A DNA stretch of 64,000 nucleotides from assembly GCF_958295425.1 (NCBI RefSeq), contig NC_081154.1, positions 1,426,001 to 1,490,000 on the forward strand, written 5' to 3'. The position numbers were made by a program, and so were the translations under genes. Positions 15,201-25,982 of the stretch are shown here, one piece after another (position 1 is the stretch's first letter; the number at the start of each line of letters is the position of its first letter). Source of the DNA: Solea solea. Its lineage: Eukaryota; Chordata; Actinopteri; Pleuronectiformes; Soleidae. Below the pieces are notes generated by a model. The model ran no database searches. It was not told the origin of the DNA and worked only from the letters and a program-made list of their open reading frames with translations.

Positions 15201-16833
15201 AAATAAAAGGAAAATATGACAAAAGCAGTATTTTAGTTTTTAGAAAGACAGTATCTGTTAGATACTCACCCCTCTTTAATGTTACTTTTTATTCAACATA
15301 CTTTAATAGTATATTTTATTGTGATTTTATATATAATATTGTTAGAATCTTGTTTTATTGCACCAGTTTAGTTTTCAGAGGAACCCTCCACTGATTTCAT
15401 TGTCTTGTACAATAAAGGCTTTCTATTCTATTCTATTCTATTCTATTCTATTCTATTCTATTCTATTCTATTCTATGATATCAGTATCATATCGGATGCA
15501 AGAATTGGTATTGAGCCATTTCTAAAAAGGCAGCTCCAGCAGCTGTGAATGACCTCACAATCATCACATCTATGAGCGTTGAGTGTGCGTATCATCGAGT
15601 TTAGAGTGTGGACAAAACGTGTGCGTTAGCGATCTGCTCGTTATGGCGTCCGTCTTCTGCTCTGCTGCTGTGACAGCTTTTCAACCTCACCGTGCAACAG
15701 GTGCACAGCGACAGGTTTGTCACCTACAACAGACAAAAACAAGCGGCGGCTGAAGCCCCCCACACCGGGGGGGGGGGAGTTACAAGCAGCTCATAGCAGT
15801 GTCAGCGCCTCTTCTCAGGGACACTTGTTATCGTTTCTACGTCGGCTATCGGAGAGGAAACACTGGTTTTGTTGACGTTAAACACACACATGCCTCATTC
15901 CCTAAGTAAATAAATAAACGTATATGGAATGAGGAATGAGATCATTGAGAATTACGTGGTGGGTAGATTGTGTTTTTTTAGGAGCCTCAGCTGAGTGTGT
16001 ATAAACATCACAGTCTTGTGATGTGGGTGCATGTGGTCGAGCCGTGGGCAGGACACGCGCAGAACAATCACCTGAGCGTCCTCCTTCAACCTCAAGTACA
16101 GTACAGCTGCAACGATTGCTAAATGAGTTAGCAAGAATTGATAATGAAATAATCGGACTGAGTGGGTTTGCCTCATAAATGTTTTTCTGCGGGGAGTTTT
16201 TGCTCCAAATAACAAGAAATCATCCTAAAGTTGATTATTTTGGTACAAAACAAGACATTCGAGGACTTCATCATTTCAAGTTTTTCCACATTTTAACAAC
16301 TGAGTATTTAGCAGAAACTGGACAGAGGGGTGCAGCAGGGCTCCCCTTTTGTCCCCACACAATGCTTAAATTTAAACACTTTTTCCATTTAAGTTTAGTT
16401 TAATCCCTCAGGGCTAACGACTAAGAAATCTACTACAAGACAACGTAAACGTCTTCGATCGACTGTATATCGAAAACTTAACGACATCTGACGGGAGGCA
16501 AAGGAGCTGGCTTCTGGTTTAGTATTTTTATACTAAATGAAGAGCTTTGGAGTCATTGTGGGCCGCTGAATCAGGAGTTCCGCTCGTCATGTGAACCAAA
16601 CTCATGCCCACAGCCTTGTTCTACAATATCTACACACTGGATTATGTAAAGAGCAGGTTTATGGTGGATCAACATCATGCTGCAGATCATCATGTGACCC
16701 AGGAGGACGAAGGCTCGTTCATATGACAATGCTCCAGAGAATTAATGTTCCAGCGTCTTAACATGCTCCCTTTCCTCTGTGCTCCATGCATAAGGCTGCC
16801 TTTGTTCCCCGAGTGCCAACACACATTCTCACA

Positions 16834-16896
<63 letters not shown>

Positions 16897-19800
16897 ACAG
16901 ACACAGACACAGACACACACACACACACACAGACAGACAGACAGAGGTCCACTGTACTGGCACTTAATCGACAGAGATTGAAATCCACTCTCTGTAGTGT
17001 TTTTGGCCGTGGGTACCACTGGGACATTTGGGGGGGGGGGGGAATGGGACGTTTAAGGCCACGACCTGTAGACAAGACAAAACAGCCCCGAAACGCCTGC
17101 ATGTGGTGCTCCAGTTACATATTGGTTGACAATCACCTGACACACCAACACTGTCATCTATAGCTGCTTGTATCCACACACTTTTTGGGAGTCCTAATGT
17201 CGCAACTCTTGCGTTTTTCATAAAAAATAGTGATGTCAATCGCCCCCCAACTCTGAAGCTCAGTCTTGTTAAATCTTCTTCTTTTTGTGTTTTGAGTTCA
17301 TACACAGCTACACATCTCCTTTGCCGTTTTTGTGCGTTTCTTTGGCAGCATTACAGCGCCACATATAGGCCTGGCATATATACTACAGAATTTAAGAGAA
17401 GACCTTTGACAGGGAACTTAAGAACGACAAAGAAAAGGTTTTATTCCTGTGTAGTTGCCTCTTTCTAATCCCAAACTACCATTACAGCCATTATAGCCCT
17501 GTTTCCACCAGGTGGAATGGTCCAGTTTGGTACAGTACGGATTTGTTTGCGTTTCTATTAGGAATAGAACCATAAAATAACCAGCCCTAACAGTTTCATT
17601 CTTTAGCACCCTTCCCTTGGGGTACCAGAGTAAAATGGTACAGATGAGCGACAGAAAAGAGTCACTCCCTAGCAACCGATGGAAGATGAGGCCATTTTTA
17701 CTAGGAAGAAAAGAAAGAAGATGCCAGCAAACAGCAGCAAGCCATTGTTGTCTGCTGTGTCGCGCTCGATGTTGTCAACATCTCACTGGCACGGCCATCT
17801 GCCACACCCCGTCTACCAAGTAGAAGGTACTGTTCTCTGACCCAAGACTTTACCATTCCAAACTGTATCGTACTGTACTAAACCAAACCGCGCCACGATG
17901 GAAACACAGCCTACGTCCTATCAATGTAAGCTACAGCCTCTCCCAAGTCAGCAGACGACTCTAACTGGACAAAAGAACTGAGGGAAATCAGTCCAAGAAT
18001 TTCCTGCCTTGCCTTTTCCTCTCTTAAGCTCAGAGGTTTCCCCCCTCTGGGCTCATAGCAGTGAAAAGCAGTGTACTTGGCTCTTGAACTGTTTTTATTT
18101 GGTAAGATTAATTTGGTAAGATTAATTCGTCAGCCAAATTATCAGAAGCTTAAATAAGCGGGTGTGTTGTGCCAGACTACTCATTTTGCCCTGGCACTAA
18201 AGGGGAAAACTTTCATTTTCAACGGTCTGGTGTTTGAATGACTAAGAGATAATGAAATAGGGAGACGCGAGACGTCTGAGATGTCTTCACTCAAGGAGCA
18301 GCGGTGAACAACGTGGAAGGATCAAGAGGCAAAGTGGTACCTTTGGAGACTTAACAGCATATCCAAAGAAAAAGATAATACAGTGATTATACTGGCTGTA
18401 ATATAACATGTATTTGTGGAAATTTGTCTTGTGATCCAAATGGATTTTGTTTCACACTTTTATTCATGCTCTAATGCAGGGGCCTCAAACCCAAAAGACC
18501 TGGGGGCCACTGAGCGTCTAGTCTGGTCAGGAGGGGGCCGATCAAATGAAAAAAAGGTCAACTATGTGGGGGAAAAAACAACTGTGTTTATTCCCATCAT
18601 GATACTGCAATAACAATATTTGTGACCAAATTTCAAAATAAGTATGTAATATGTAATATGTAAATATTAAAAAACAGACATTTAATGTGATGTTAAGAGG
18701 CTGTGTGAAATAGAATGGGGGGGTTGCGTATGGCTGTGCGCCGCCAGTTTGAGACGTAGGGACTTATTAACAGCCTTATCTGTGACACCTAATGTCATTT
18801 TGAATTGGTAAACAAATCATTTCCATGTAGAAGTGGGGACCAATGACAAATCTCTGCGACCCATTTGTGGGTCTCAAGCCAGGCTTTGGGAAACACTGCA
18901 AAGTCAGAAGTTATTTTTTAATCCTATATACTTTCAGAAACACAGTAAGCCTGAATGGAACGGTTGCCTCATTGTTGACTAACTCCTCCCTGGTACAGTC
19001 ATAACTAACTATAGACATAAACACCACATCCTGAATGAGGATTGTTCACCCAAGTTCCTCCACTGACATGTAGAGAAGCCAATCCAACCAGGGAGGATGT
19101 AGATGTCAGAGGACGTGACCTATGTGAGATGTTAGCTGCCTGTGGTATTTAGCACACGGCAGCCAGAGGCAACAAGACTAACACTGATGGGACAAAAACA
19201 CCATGTGCAACGGCTCCACCTAACAGCTTTAGCAACATGTTACGACATGACATCAATTATTAACACCTCTGCTTTGTGTGACCCGTCGCTCGCTGTCAAT
19301 AGCCGTTTAACTGTCTCGTCAAATGTCAACAGCAGCAAACATTAACCTGTACAAAATGCCTGTGTTAAAGTAAATGGGTTTCATTTAATCGTGTTTCCAG
19401 TCCAAGCACAGCTGACCAACACTAATTATCCTGGGATTAGAAGCAGGAAAGGGGGTTGGAGAAATGGGCTGCTTGTGGGTTTAATGTCCAAAAATTAAAG
19501 ATTTGGCTGCGTGTTTGGACTTTGAGAGCACAAGAAAATTAAATGACTTGAGGAATTCATTCTATTGCTCTAATTGTGTGAGGGAAAGCATCACATGCAG
19601 TCACTCACAGGCCTCTCTGTCACTTTACGACTTCATCTGCATTGTCAATATTTATTTTAACCAAAACACTAGAGACAGAGGAAACACATGCAACTCAATG
19701 AGCTGTGATTCTATGTTTTTGCAGGTACAACAACCACTTTAAAGAGTGCAATAAATATTCCAAACAAATCTTTTTATTTGCAAGTATGCCGAATTATAGA

Positions 19801-20760
19801 AAGGGTTACTTTCGATGTTTAAAAGTAATTTATTCGCAATAGTGAGATTTGGTGTGTAATTAATAAGCAACGTGAGAGTGAATTGGCACATTTTTAAATG
19901 GGGTTCGGCGTGAAGTCTTCAACAACAAATGAGGCAACATCCAACATCTGGGTAAGCCTCTGCTAACAACAGTACTGTGAGTTGGGACTGCGCGAAAGCA
20001 TTTTCAAATAACTCACGTTAAATAAACGATTGTTCTTAATAACTGAAACTGACAACCATCAACTTTTATTGTGATGTTCACAAATATTGTCTCATCCTTA
20101 CAGTGTCAGCCACTGTACATCTTATTTAGCATTGTTTAAGGAATGAAAAAACGCAAGATTTGATTATTGTAACTAAACAGAACTTTTATTTGTAGATACG
20201 ATTTGACAACTCAATAAAGTATGACTTTTATATAACTTTATGATCACTTTTGAGTTTGTGTGATTATGCCGAATTAAAGACATGATTATATTTATCATAT
20301 ATAAGTACTTAGTTCAAACTTTAAGATATTTTTAGTGCTGTTATAAGCACGGGAGGAGTGAATTGTCAGATTTTCGAATGGGGTTCGGCATAAGTTTTTC
20401 TCACGCCATCCGCATGGACTCGTTTGGCGGTCGTGTTGTGTTGTGTGGAGAGTAACCCACCTCCTCTACGTGTTTCCTCAGCGCTTTCTCTCGCTCGTAC
20501 TGGGTGACGAGCTGCTCGTTGTCCTCCTTCAGGAGCTCCAAATCCACTTCGTGCTCCTGATTGACAGCGAACACCGAGTCCAGGTTCTCCAGCACGGCTA
20601 CGACCAGCGGCATCAGCTCCTTCACCACGTCCTCGTCGTACTTCTCGATGAGCCGCTCGAACTCGCGGTAGATGGAGCTGGCCAACCCGGTGACGCGCTC
20701 GGACATCACGGTGGAGTTGCCCGAGTCATCCTGGTACAGGACGACGTCGTCCAGCTCCAT
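712..20760 (-). CDS. spag9: C-Jun-amino-terminal kinase-interacting protein 4 (JIP4/SPAG9), 5' part, long isoform
   Basis: JIP4 is a cytosolic scaffold that links JNK/p38 MAP kinases and kinesin-1/dynein on endosomes and lysosomes. Visible coding exons in transcript order: 20461-20760 (start ATG), 14315-14435, 11440-11510, 10041-10138, 4470-4617, 1100-1457, 931-1024, 712-836. All have GT-AG borders and compatible phases, giving 438 codons plus one base. Exon 1 is the RH1 region ([20 protein letters not shown], then [10 protein letters not shown]); exons 2-4 start the coiled coil ([39 protein letters not shown]). Exon 5 ([10 protein letters not shown]) and exon 7-8 segments ([41 protein letters not shown]) resemble JIP4 more than JIP3. 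Exon 6 is Ser/Gly/Pro-rich and poorly conserved. The RH2 and WD40 parts must lie beyond position 1; I found no exon in 1-711. The spag9a/spag9b choice cannot be made from here. Confidence 0.95.
1573..1807. mobile_element. hAT-like MITE, CAGGGTTCCCAC family, copy 1
   Basis: The 235-bp element starts CAGGGTTCCCAC and ends GTGGGAACCCTG, a 12-bp inverted terminal repeat. It has no coding capacity and lies in the spag9 intron upstream of the 1100-1457 exon. Longer copies are at 13453-13833 and 23328-23806. The hAT assignment comes from the CAGGG terminus and is tentative. Confidence 0.75.
1810..4460. other. spag9 intron, no further gene seen
   Basis: AT-rich intron sequence between spag9 exons. 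There is a short CA run near 2570-2583 and a fragment like the 'GATATC' hAT-like repeat near 3280-3320. No coding exon or RNA gene was recognised. Confidence 0.5.
4640..6870. other. spag9 intron with degenerate hAT-like repeat
   Basis: Intron sequence. Around 5205-5290 a stretch (gttgagccgacacaataaag, then repeated GATAT words) resembles the GGTCGACCGATAT family seen at 11943-12120. Nothing else is identifiable. Confidence 0.4.
6850..6990 (+). mobile_element. LINE (L2/Rex-like) 3' tail
   Basis: The sequence ends with a pattern typical of fish LINE 3' ends: a 'tatagcgcttgagataatg' stretch, then 'gtgctacacaaataaaattg'. No reverse transcriptase coding sequence is attached, so this is a 5'-truncated copy. 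Confidence 0.55.
7340..7600. repeat. Dispersed 'CTTCTTAAATGTGAAT' repeat, copies in spag9 introns
   Basis: A moderately repeated sequence with the hallmarks cttcttaaatgtgaatattt, tggtttctttgctccatata and a block rich in 'gattaatcg' words. Other copies are near 7800-7930, 9430-9610, 11090-11400, 16110-16310, 48680-48890 and 51490-51660. Both orientations occur. The family is unknown to me by name; it is non-coding. Confidence 0.6.
8326..8489 (-). CDS. spag9: Alternative first exon of spag9 (short, membrane-anchored N-terminus)
   Basis: This exon lies in the intron between coding exons 4 and 5 of the long isoform. It opens with ATG at 8487-8489 and encodes [20 protein letters not shown] followed by more hydrophobic residues, an apparent signal-anchor helix at residues 5-35. 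It ends at a GTATCT donor after two bases of a codon. That phase joins exactly to exon 5 (4470-4617), giving ...RPC-R-KERPIS. From memory, the short human SPAG9 isoform begins with nearly the same residues and also splices directly to the RKERPIS exon, so an alternative promoter seems conserved from fish to mammals. The product would lack RH1 and the first coiled coil. The predicted membrane insertion is inference. Confidence 0.88.
8490..9010 (-). promoter_or_regulatory. Presumed alternative spag9 promoter region with GT and GA microsatellites
   Basis: The 500 bp upstream of the alternative first exon contain a (GT)n run at 8822-8846 and a long purine (GA)n run at 8922-9007. An ATTGG (reverse CCAAT) lies at about 8886. 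No TATA box is clear. The promoter assignment is inferred from the exon's position. Confidence 0.35.
8922..9007. repeat. (GA)n polypurine microsatellite
   Basis: About 86 bp, almost uninterrupted GA dinucleotide with a few GGG interruptions at the left end. The strand is fully purine. Confidence 0.95.
9049..9310 (+). mobile_element. hAT-like MITE, CAGGGGTCTCAAAC family, copy 1
   Basis: It begins CAGGGGTCTCAAACTC and shares the words 'aaaagacctg' and 'ggtcaggtgggggccggtca' with a second copy at 18477-18760. The right end is degraded. The terminus resembles Charlie-type hAT elements. Confidence 0.6.
10183..10599. mobile_element. MITE with GTTTACATGCA-type termini
   Basis: The left end gtttacatgcacagtttaa is mirrored by ...aacattgatgtaaac at the right. 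The interior is partly palindromic, with several 'tagtccgacta' words in both orientations. It lies just upstream (in transcript sense) of the spag9 exon at 10041-10138. Confidence 0.65.
11943..12120. mobile_element. hAT-like MITE, GGTCGACCGATAT family
   Basis: The 178-bp element starts ggtcgaccgatatt and ends in the reverse complement of ggtcaaccgattat. The internal 'cacagtagtgcactttgtat' recurs at about 14812-14832 in a second, longer and degraded copy that begins at 14523. Confidence 0.65.
12241..12272. repeat. (TG)n microsatellite
   Basis: A 32-bp uninterrupted TG dinucleotide run within a spag9 intron. Confidence 0.9.
13453..13833. mobile_element. hAT-like MITE, CAGGGTTCCCAC family, copy 2
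   Basis: The 381-bp element begins CAGGGTTCCCACACC and ends CGTGGGAACCCTG. The internal 'aattcaaggactttc' is shared with copy 3 at 23328-23806. Confidence 0.8.
13938..14058 (+). repeat. 11-bp GAGCCAG tandem repeat
   Basis: About eleven tandem 11-bp units. The first six are near CTGAGCCAGAC and the last four near CAGAGCCAGGC, so the array has two homogenised variants with a sharp switch at about 14000. It lies in a spag9 intron and has no convincing coding role. Confidence 0.9.
14523..14905. mobile_element. Degraded GGTCGACC-family MITE, copy 2
   Basis: It begins ggtcgaccaatattggtttt and includes the family word 'ccacagtagttcactttgta'. The right end is not clear. Confidence 0.45.
15421..15475. 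repeat. (TTCTA)n pentanucleotide microsatellite
   Basis: About eleven copies of TTCTA directly after a 'caataaaggct' stretch, which looks like a retroelement 3' tail. Confidence 0.9.
16830..16945. repeat. (CA)n microsatellite with CAGA interruptions
   Basis: A CA run followed by CAGACA and a short CAGA tandem. Long reading frames across it are artefacts of the repeat. Confidence 0.95.
17496..17910. mobile_element. MITE with GCCCTGTTTCCACC-type termini
   Basis: The left end gccctgtttccaccaggtgg and the right end ...gatggaaacacagc are inverted. Both sides carry subterminal 'gtacagtacg' words in opposite orientation. A reversed partial copy is at 35829-35896. Confidence 0.7.
18477..18760 (+). 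mobile_element. hAT-like MITE, CAGGGGTCTCAAAC family, copy 2
   Basis: It starts caggggcctcaaacccaaaa and ends with gccagtttgagacg, the reverse complement of the terminus. It is related to the copy at 9049. Confidence 0.65.
19785..19913. repeat. 129-bp TATGCCGAA element, copy 1
   Basis: It begins TATGCCGAATTA and ends GGGGTTCGGCGTGA. It is homologous end to end with 20265-20393, for example in 'gagtgaattg' and 'aatggggttcggc'. Its termini are imperfect inverted repeats. It lies in spag9 intron 1. Confidence 0.7.
20265..20393. repeat. 129-bp TATGCCGAA element, copy 2
   Basis: It begins TATGCCGAATTA and ends GGTTCGGCATA, a 9-bp perfect inverted terminal repeat (TATGCCGAA/TTCGGCATA). It lies about 70 bp from the end of spag9 coding exon 1. 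Its length equals that of copy 1. Confidence 0.72.
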
Positions 20761-20960
20761 TTTCTCTCGCCTCCGCTCGCACTTATTTCCCCAACAGCTA
20801 ACGTTAGTTAACGAGCTAGCCGCCGAGCTTCAGCTGGCTCTCTGGCGTGTCACTTTAAGCGCCACAAACTCTTCCTAAAACATCGCGCCAGTGTTGTTTG
20901 TGACGCACAGCGGAGAAACTGTGCTTGACTTGAAATAAAAACAACTCAATACAACAGTCG
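20761..20960 (-). promoter_or_regulatory. spag9: Presumed spag9 long-isoform promoter/5' UTR
   Basis: This is the sequence immediately upstream of the spag9 start codon. It has several CpGs and no TATA box, as in many broadly expressed genes. The transcription start cannot be placed from sequence alone. Confidence 0.4.
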
Positions 20961-21709
20961 TGTGGGAGCTCGCTAGCCCTGGAGCTAGCAGCACTGAAAA
21001 GTCTTTACTTGGCTCCTGATTAGTTTCCCTGTCCAACAGATGATCTCCTGCTGATGCGTTCACGTGCTGTCGGAAATGTGAGCAACACCAGCTTTCAAAG
21101 TAGTAAACAGTTCAGATTTGTTTTCTTCTTTTATAACCCCTGAGTCACGTGAAACGTAAAAATAAAAGACGCAAGACAGAAGAGAACGTAGTCAGTTAAT
21201 ATTTTAAGTTTTCTCTTTATTTACAGATGCGCGTCTCTAATGGGAGCTTGTTTCACACTTTTACACGGCGCAAAGCTCGTGTCAATGTCCTCGCTGGATT
21301 GAAAAAGATTGGTCCGACATTTAGATTTACAAGTTTACGAAGATCCCTTGAACGTGTCATGTGCCTATGGAAAGCCAATAGGGTCACATCACGCCATGTC
21401 CAAGAGAGCTGGACAGGGACAGAGTGACAACTTTTAATGATCATTTTCACACTCCTCGACTTTTATGGCCTTAGTCACAAGACCCACGTGATTGTTTAGG
21501 CATATATAATTATTATTTACCGTCACAGCAGAGTTTAACATGTGCCCGTTGATTTATAGGGAAGACGCGAAAAAAAAGTTTCATGATGACGCCTTATATC
21601 CAAGTGATTGTGTCAAATAAAGTGAAAATGTCCCTTATTTCCTACAATAAGTGTGTCGATAATATAGATGAATATTCATGAATGCATGAGGTCACCAAAA
21701 CCTTGAGTT

Positions 21710-22090
21710 ATAACATCAAAAATCTAATCAGTTCATGTTTGAGTCCAAGTGAACATTTATACCAAATTTTGAATTACTCCCTGGAGTTCATGAGATGTCA
21801 TGGTAACAAGGAAAAGGGGAATTAAAAAGGGTGTTCCAATCACAGTGACCATGACGTTCCATTATTCAGTTCATCTTTGAGTCCAAGTGAACGTTTGAGC
21901 CAAATATGTTTGTGAGATATCATGGTCACAAGAAAAGGGAAAATGTTTCCGGATCGCATTGATCTTGATGTGTTACTACCACAATATAATCGATTAATCT
22001 GAGAATCCAAGTGAACGTTTGTGCCATATATGAAAGTATCCCCTGGGGTTGTTCACGAGATATCATCACGTTCACAGGAATGCTACTGGG
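21710..22090 (+). repeat. Three degenerate ~130-bp units of a fish dispersed repeat
   Basis: The phrase 'gtccaagtgaac' followed by 'ttt..accaaat' and 'gagat.tcatggt' recurs at about 21740, 21880 and 22000. This is a repeated unit common in fish genomes. It is non-coding and lies between the spag9 and daglb genes. Confidence 0.6.
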
Positions 22091-22656
22091 TGTTGTCAGG
22101 CACGGCCGTAAATGATAAACACATGAAGACGCTTCAGAGGAAGCTTTTATTAGCATCAAGGAGTTCACTGCATTTCTGCTGAAGTATGTGAAACATTTGT
22201 TTTTCCTGAAAAATAAAAGATGAAGAACTGAAGGAGACCAACAAACGTTCTACCTCGATCATGCACCGAGAATCTAAAGCGAGTGTAAACACACAGTGCA
22301 CTCTCCACCTTCAGTCTTTTTCTGTAAAACAACATTTTCTTCTCTTTGATGCACAGGCACAGTTCACCCTGAAAACACACGACACGACTCAACACAGTTA
22401 CTGCACAATGACATTCACACGGGAAGATCAGAGTCTGGACTGTAATCCTCACATTCACGCTGTAGCTAGGGGGCGCCATCTTCATCCTCTTCATTCACAC
22501 AGCACTCGCTCAAACAAAAAATATTGTTCACAACGCACATTTCAACAGATTAACATTATGGCATTAAAGTTGCTCACGGAGAAACTCTGTGCTGAAAATG
22601 ATAAAAAAATTAAATAATTAAAAGTGCAATTTAACAAACAAGCTCCAGTGTTTCTC

Positions 22657-23830
22657 TTAAAGGGATAGTTCAGTTTAGTTTTTTATCGTATTTGCATATT
22701 GCCCATGTTAAGACGCTGCGCCTTTAGATTTTCTTTTACTTTTGGAAGTGTAAAGCAGCACAACTCCCAAAAAGAATAAGTGTTGAAGATTAACAGTAAA
22801 AAAAAACGCATCGTAAGAGATAAGGGAGGAGAAAATAAAACTTATTTTACTTTGCACGGTTCATTTGCCGCTAGACTTCGCTAAGTCGCTAAGTTGACTA
22901 AGTTTTAAGTTCTTTTAAAACGTATCTTAAGCAATTAAAAATGTAAGGCAGCTTAAGTTTACGTCTTTTCTTAAGGGAAACTGAAAGCTAACTCTGCTGA
23001 ACCAAACTCCATTGAGAAAATCAGCGTTTTTAGCTTGTGTGTGGGGGGGGGGGGGGGGACACAGGAGCTCCTGACCGACTGCTGTTTCGTTAGGTTTGTG
23101 TGATTTACATTTATCTACAGTTAAACACAGACAAAAGGACTTTAAACAACCAAAAGTGACAAAATAACACTTCAGAATTTTGTGATAGAGGCAGCAGTGG
23201 ATCAACAACTTCCTGTATGCTGTGACGTAATAATCGCTGATTTTCTCTATGGACTTTGGTGCAGGAGAGTGACAAGATTAGAAATTGGTAAACATATTCC
23301 TTCTCTTGAAAAAAAAGAAAAAAAAAGCAGGGTTCCCACACCTAGGTTGATCAAATTCAAGGACTTTCCAGGACCAATTCCCCTCAAATTCAAGGACCTG
23401 AATATGCTGACACAGTTTAATAAGATGTGGAGGGCAACTTGTGTGTCCCCACTTTTACTGATGTGCAGAACGCTCCGCACCTGCACAAGCAACTTTTGTA
23501 ATGTGTCTTTGGTGAGACGGAGATGTTGGAATTTTCTCTCTTCACTCACTCATTGTTCTGCACGGATTCTCACATCAACGGCGACGAGAGAGAGAGAGAG
23601 AGAGCGTGACAGTGGACAGTGTCCGCAAGTAATCACGACTCCACGTTTTGTCCTGCGTAGAACTAGTCTACATTGAACAAGCAATATTTATCTAAATATC
23701 AACTTAACCTCTTTCATGCACAAAATGTAAGCACTTTCAATGACCCATGTCTATTTAGAGCAATTTTCAAAAACTTTCAGGATTTCAAGGACTCGAGGGA
23801 ACCCTGAAAAAAACGGAACTATCCCTTTAA
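22657..23830. mobile_element. TTAA-bounded non-autonomous element with nested MITE
   Basis: The outer termini are TTAAAGGGATAGTTC and GAACTATCCCTTTAA, an inverted 15-bp repeat that includes TTAA. No transposase is seen. A CAGGGTTCCCAC MITE (23328-23806) is inserted near its right end. It occupies most of the spag9-daglb intergenic region. Confidence 0.75.
23328..23806. mobile_element. hAT-like MITE, CAGGGTTCCCAC family, copy 3
   Basis: It begins CAGGGTTCCCACACC and ends GAGGGAACCCTG. The flanks aaaaaaag and aaaaaaac could be an 8-bp target duplication, though the run of A makes this weak. It is nested in the TTAA-bounded element. Confidence 0.8.
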
Positions 23831-24002
23831 CCCTACCAGGTTCACTCATGGAAGTTTTTAAACAATGGAGTCAAGAGGCACCGGGGGATAAATCGCGGGG
23901 GCCTCCGTGATTCTGAGCGACTTTTTACATACAAACAGAAAACAGAGAGAACAAAAGGCTTCACGCACACAGGATATGAAGAGTCAAGTGTGGCGTCTCA
24001 GA

Positions 24003-25943
24003 TCAGATGTTGTGCTGCTGGCCGTTGTTGAAGGACGACGGGCAGATGGAGAAGGGACGCTCCGTGGCCAGGCTGTTGAGAGCTCCGAGCACGACGTCGG
24101 GCATGTGGTCGGTCAGCATCTGGGGGCTGATCAAAATACTCCTGAACGACATTTGGTCGGACCACTCGGCGCGGTACCTGACCTGTGAGAAACAGGATCT
24201 ACAGAGGGGGAGAGAGGGAGAGGGAGAGGGAGAGGGAGGGAGGAGAAAGGGAAGAGTTAAGGTCTGTAAAAAGAACAAGAACTAAGTTAGTTCTGGTCAA
24301 GTGCAGAACTCCTGAGACGTTCTCCTCACAGTGTGTGTGAGAGTGAATGAGTGTTTGAGTGTGAATGAGTGAGTGAGTGTCTGTGAGTGAGTGAGTTGCC
24401 TTTCAATTGGAAGGTTGTGGGTTCAATTCCTGCCTCTGGTAGTCTATCTGTGTCCTTGAGCAAAGACACTTGCAGCGTGTAAAGCAGCTCATCAAGACTA
24501 GAAAAGCTCCATATAAATACAGACCATAATAGCAACTTATTTGACAGTGAGAGGAAATGAAGTGGAGTAAAGAGTAAAAGTTGCAAGAAATATAAATAAC
24601 AAAGTATAGAACAGATACGTGAATTTTGTACTCAAGTACAGTAACAAAGTATTTGTACTTTGACAGATTAATAATCTCTACAGTATACAGTATATATGTG
24701 AAGGATTAATCGTGGTCTCACCTCCGTGACGGCCCGTCCTCCGTGATGTGCAGGACTCGTCCAGGTGGAAACAGCTGTGCGGGCTTATGGACGGGCGAGT
24801 CGTCGGATCCCACGCTCTGATAGGACGACGAGTGGCGGATCACCAGTGACTCCTCCCCCAGCAGCGGCTCGCTGAGCTGCTGCTCGCGCCTGTTGTCCAT
24901 CTCGGTGGGGGCGTCGTCCGGGCTCCCCCCAAACAGCTCGTACCACAGACCCTGGAGCAGGATGAGATACTGCGACGCAGGAGGAGAAAAACCTGCTTTA
25001 TTCTATTTCTTTGGCTTTTTAACGTTAAACGCAGGACATTTATGTGTGTTAGAAACAACACAATTGACTATAAATAGACGTAAACGTCTGCTATAACACA
25101 AATAATAAGGCTTAGAATTTAAACAAGTGACTTTTTTTAAATGAAATTTTGTTGATTCCATGCATTTTTTTAATCAATATTTATAATTATTTCACAAATA
25201 TGACGATTATCAATGCTCATGTCACCATTTATAGATATAATATATATTATGTTGCCTAAATCGAGCCAGAAGGTGTCAAATTATGTCAAGGAATAGTTTT
25301 TTACCTTGGGCTTATTGCAGTTTGACACAATTTTAAGAATCTTTCTCTTCAAATCCTCCATGTTTGGAATGCTCAGTCTGTATGAGAACAAGGAAAACAA
25401 CACAGATTAAGACAGGGAAGATTACGAAGAGAAAAAAACAGAAAGTCCTGCATCGAGCTGATTTATGTTGTTAACAGTGCAATAGAAAATATAATCCAAG
25501 TCTTACCTGGGAACCAGATCCTTCCCGAGCACGATTGAGACCACAAAGTCCTTAGAGTAATCAGACAAGGCTTGACTGCACATGGAGAGGAGAGTTCAAC
25601 AATGAAGCGAAGAAAAACATTATTGAGAAAATATTAATTCATTTAAGTCGATGAAAATATAATATACGATAAATTGTCGCAGTCCTACTTATATATCTAA
25701 GATTCTTCAAAACAAAATAGTTCAGTGAGGGAAAAAGTGCTCTGGTGTTTTACACAGCAGCTGTTTGTCTGAACCTTTAATGTTAAACATCTCTTACCTC
25801 ATGAGGCCCCCTGGTGGAGAGAATGAGTAGCACTGCAGGGTGGGGTAGGAGCTGCGTAAAAGGACAGCGAGCAGCGCTGCTGTGCCGGCGCCCAGACTGT
25901 GACCGGTGACCACCAGATTATACTCCTGCAAACATGTGACCAC

Positions 25944-25982
<39 letters not shown>

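Noticed and set aside
16745..17163. Long His-Thr or Cys-Val ORFs
   Set aside because: They are translations of a CA microsatellite.
24003..24278. Daglb last-exon ORF extended upstream to 24278
   Set aside because: The extra N-terminal residues (Pro/Ser/Leu-rich) come from the polypyrimidine tract of the intron; the acceptor at 24199-24201 ends it.
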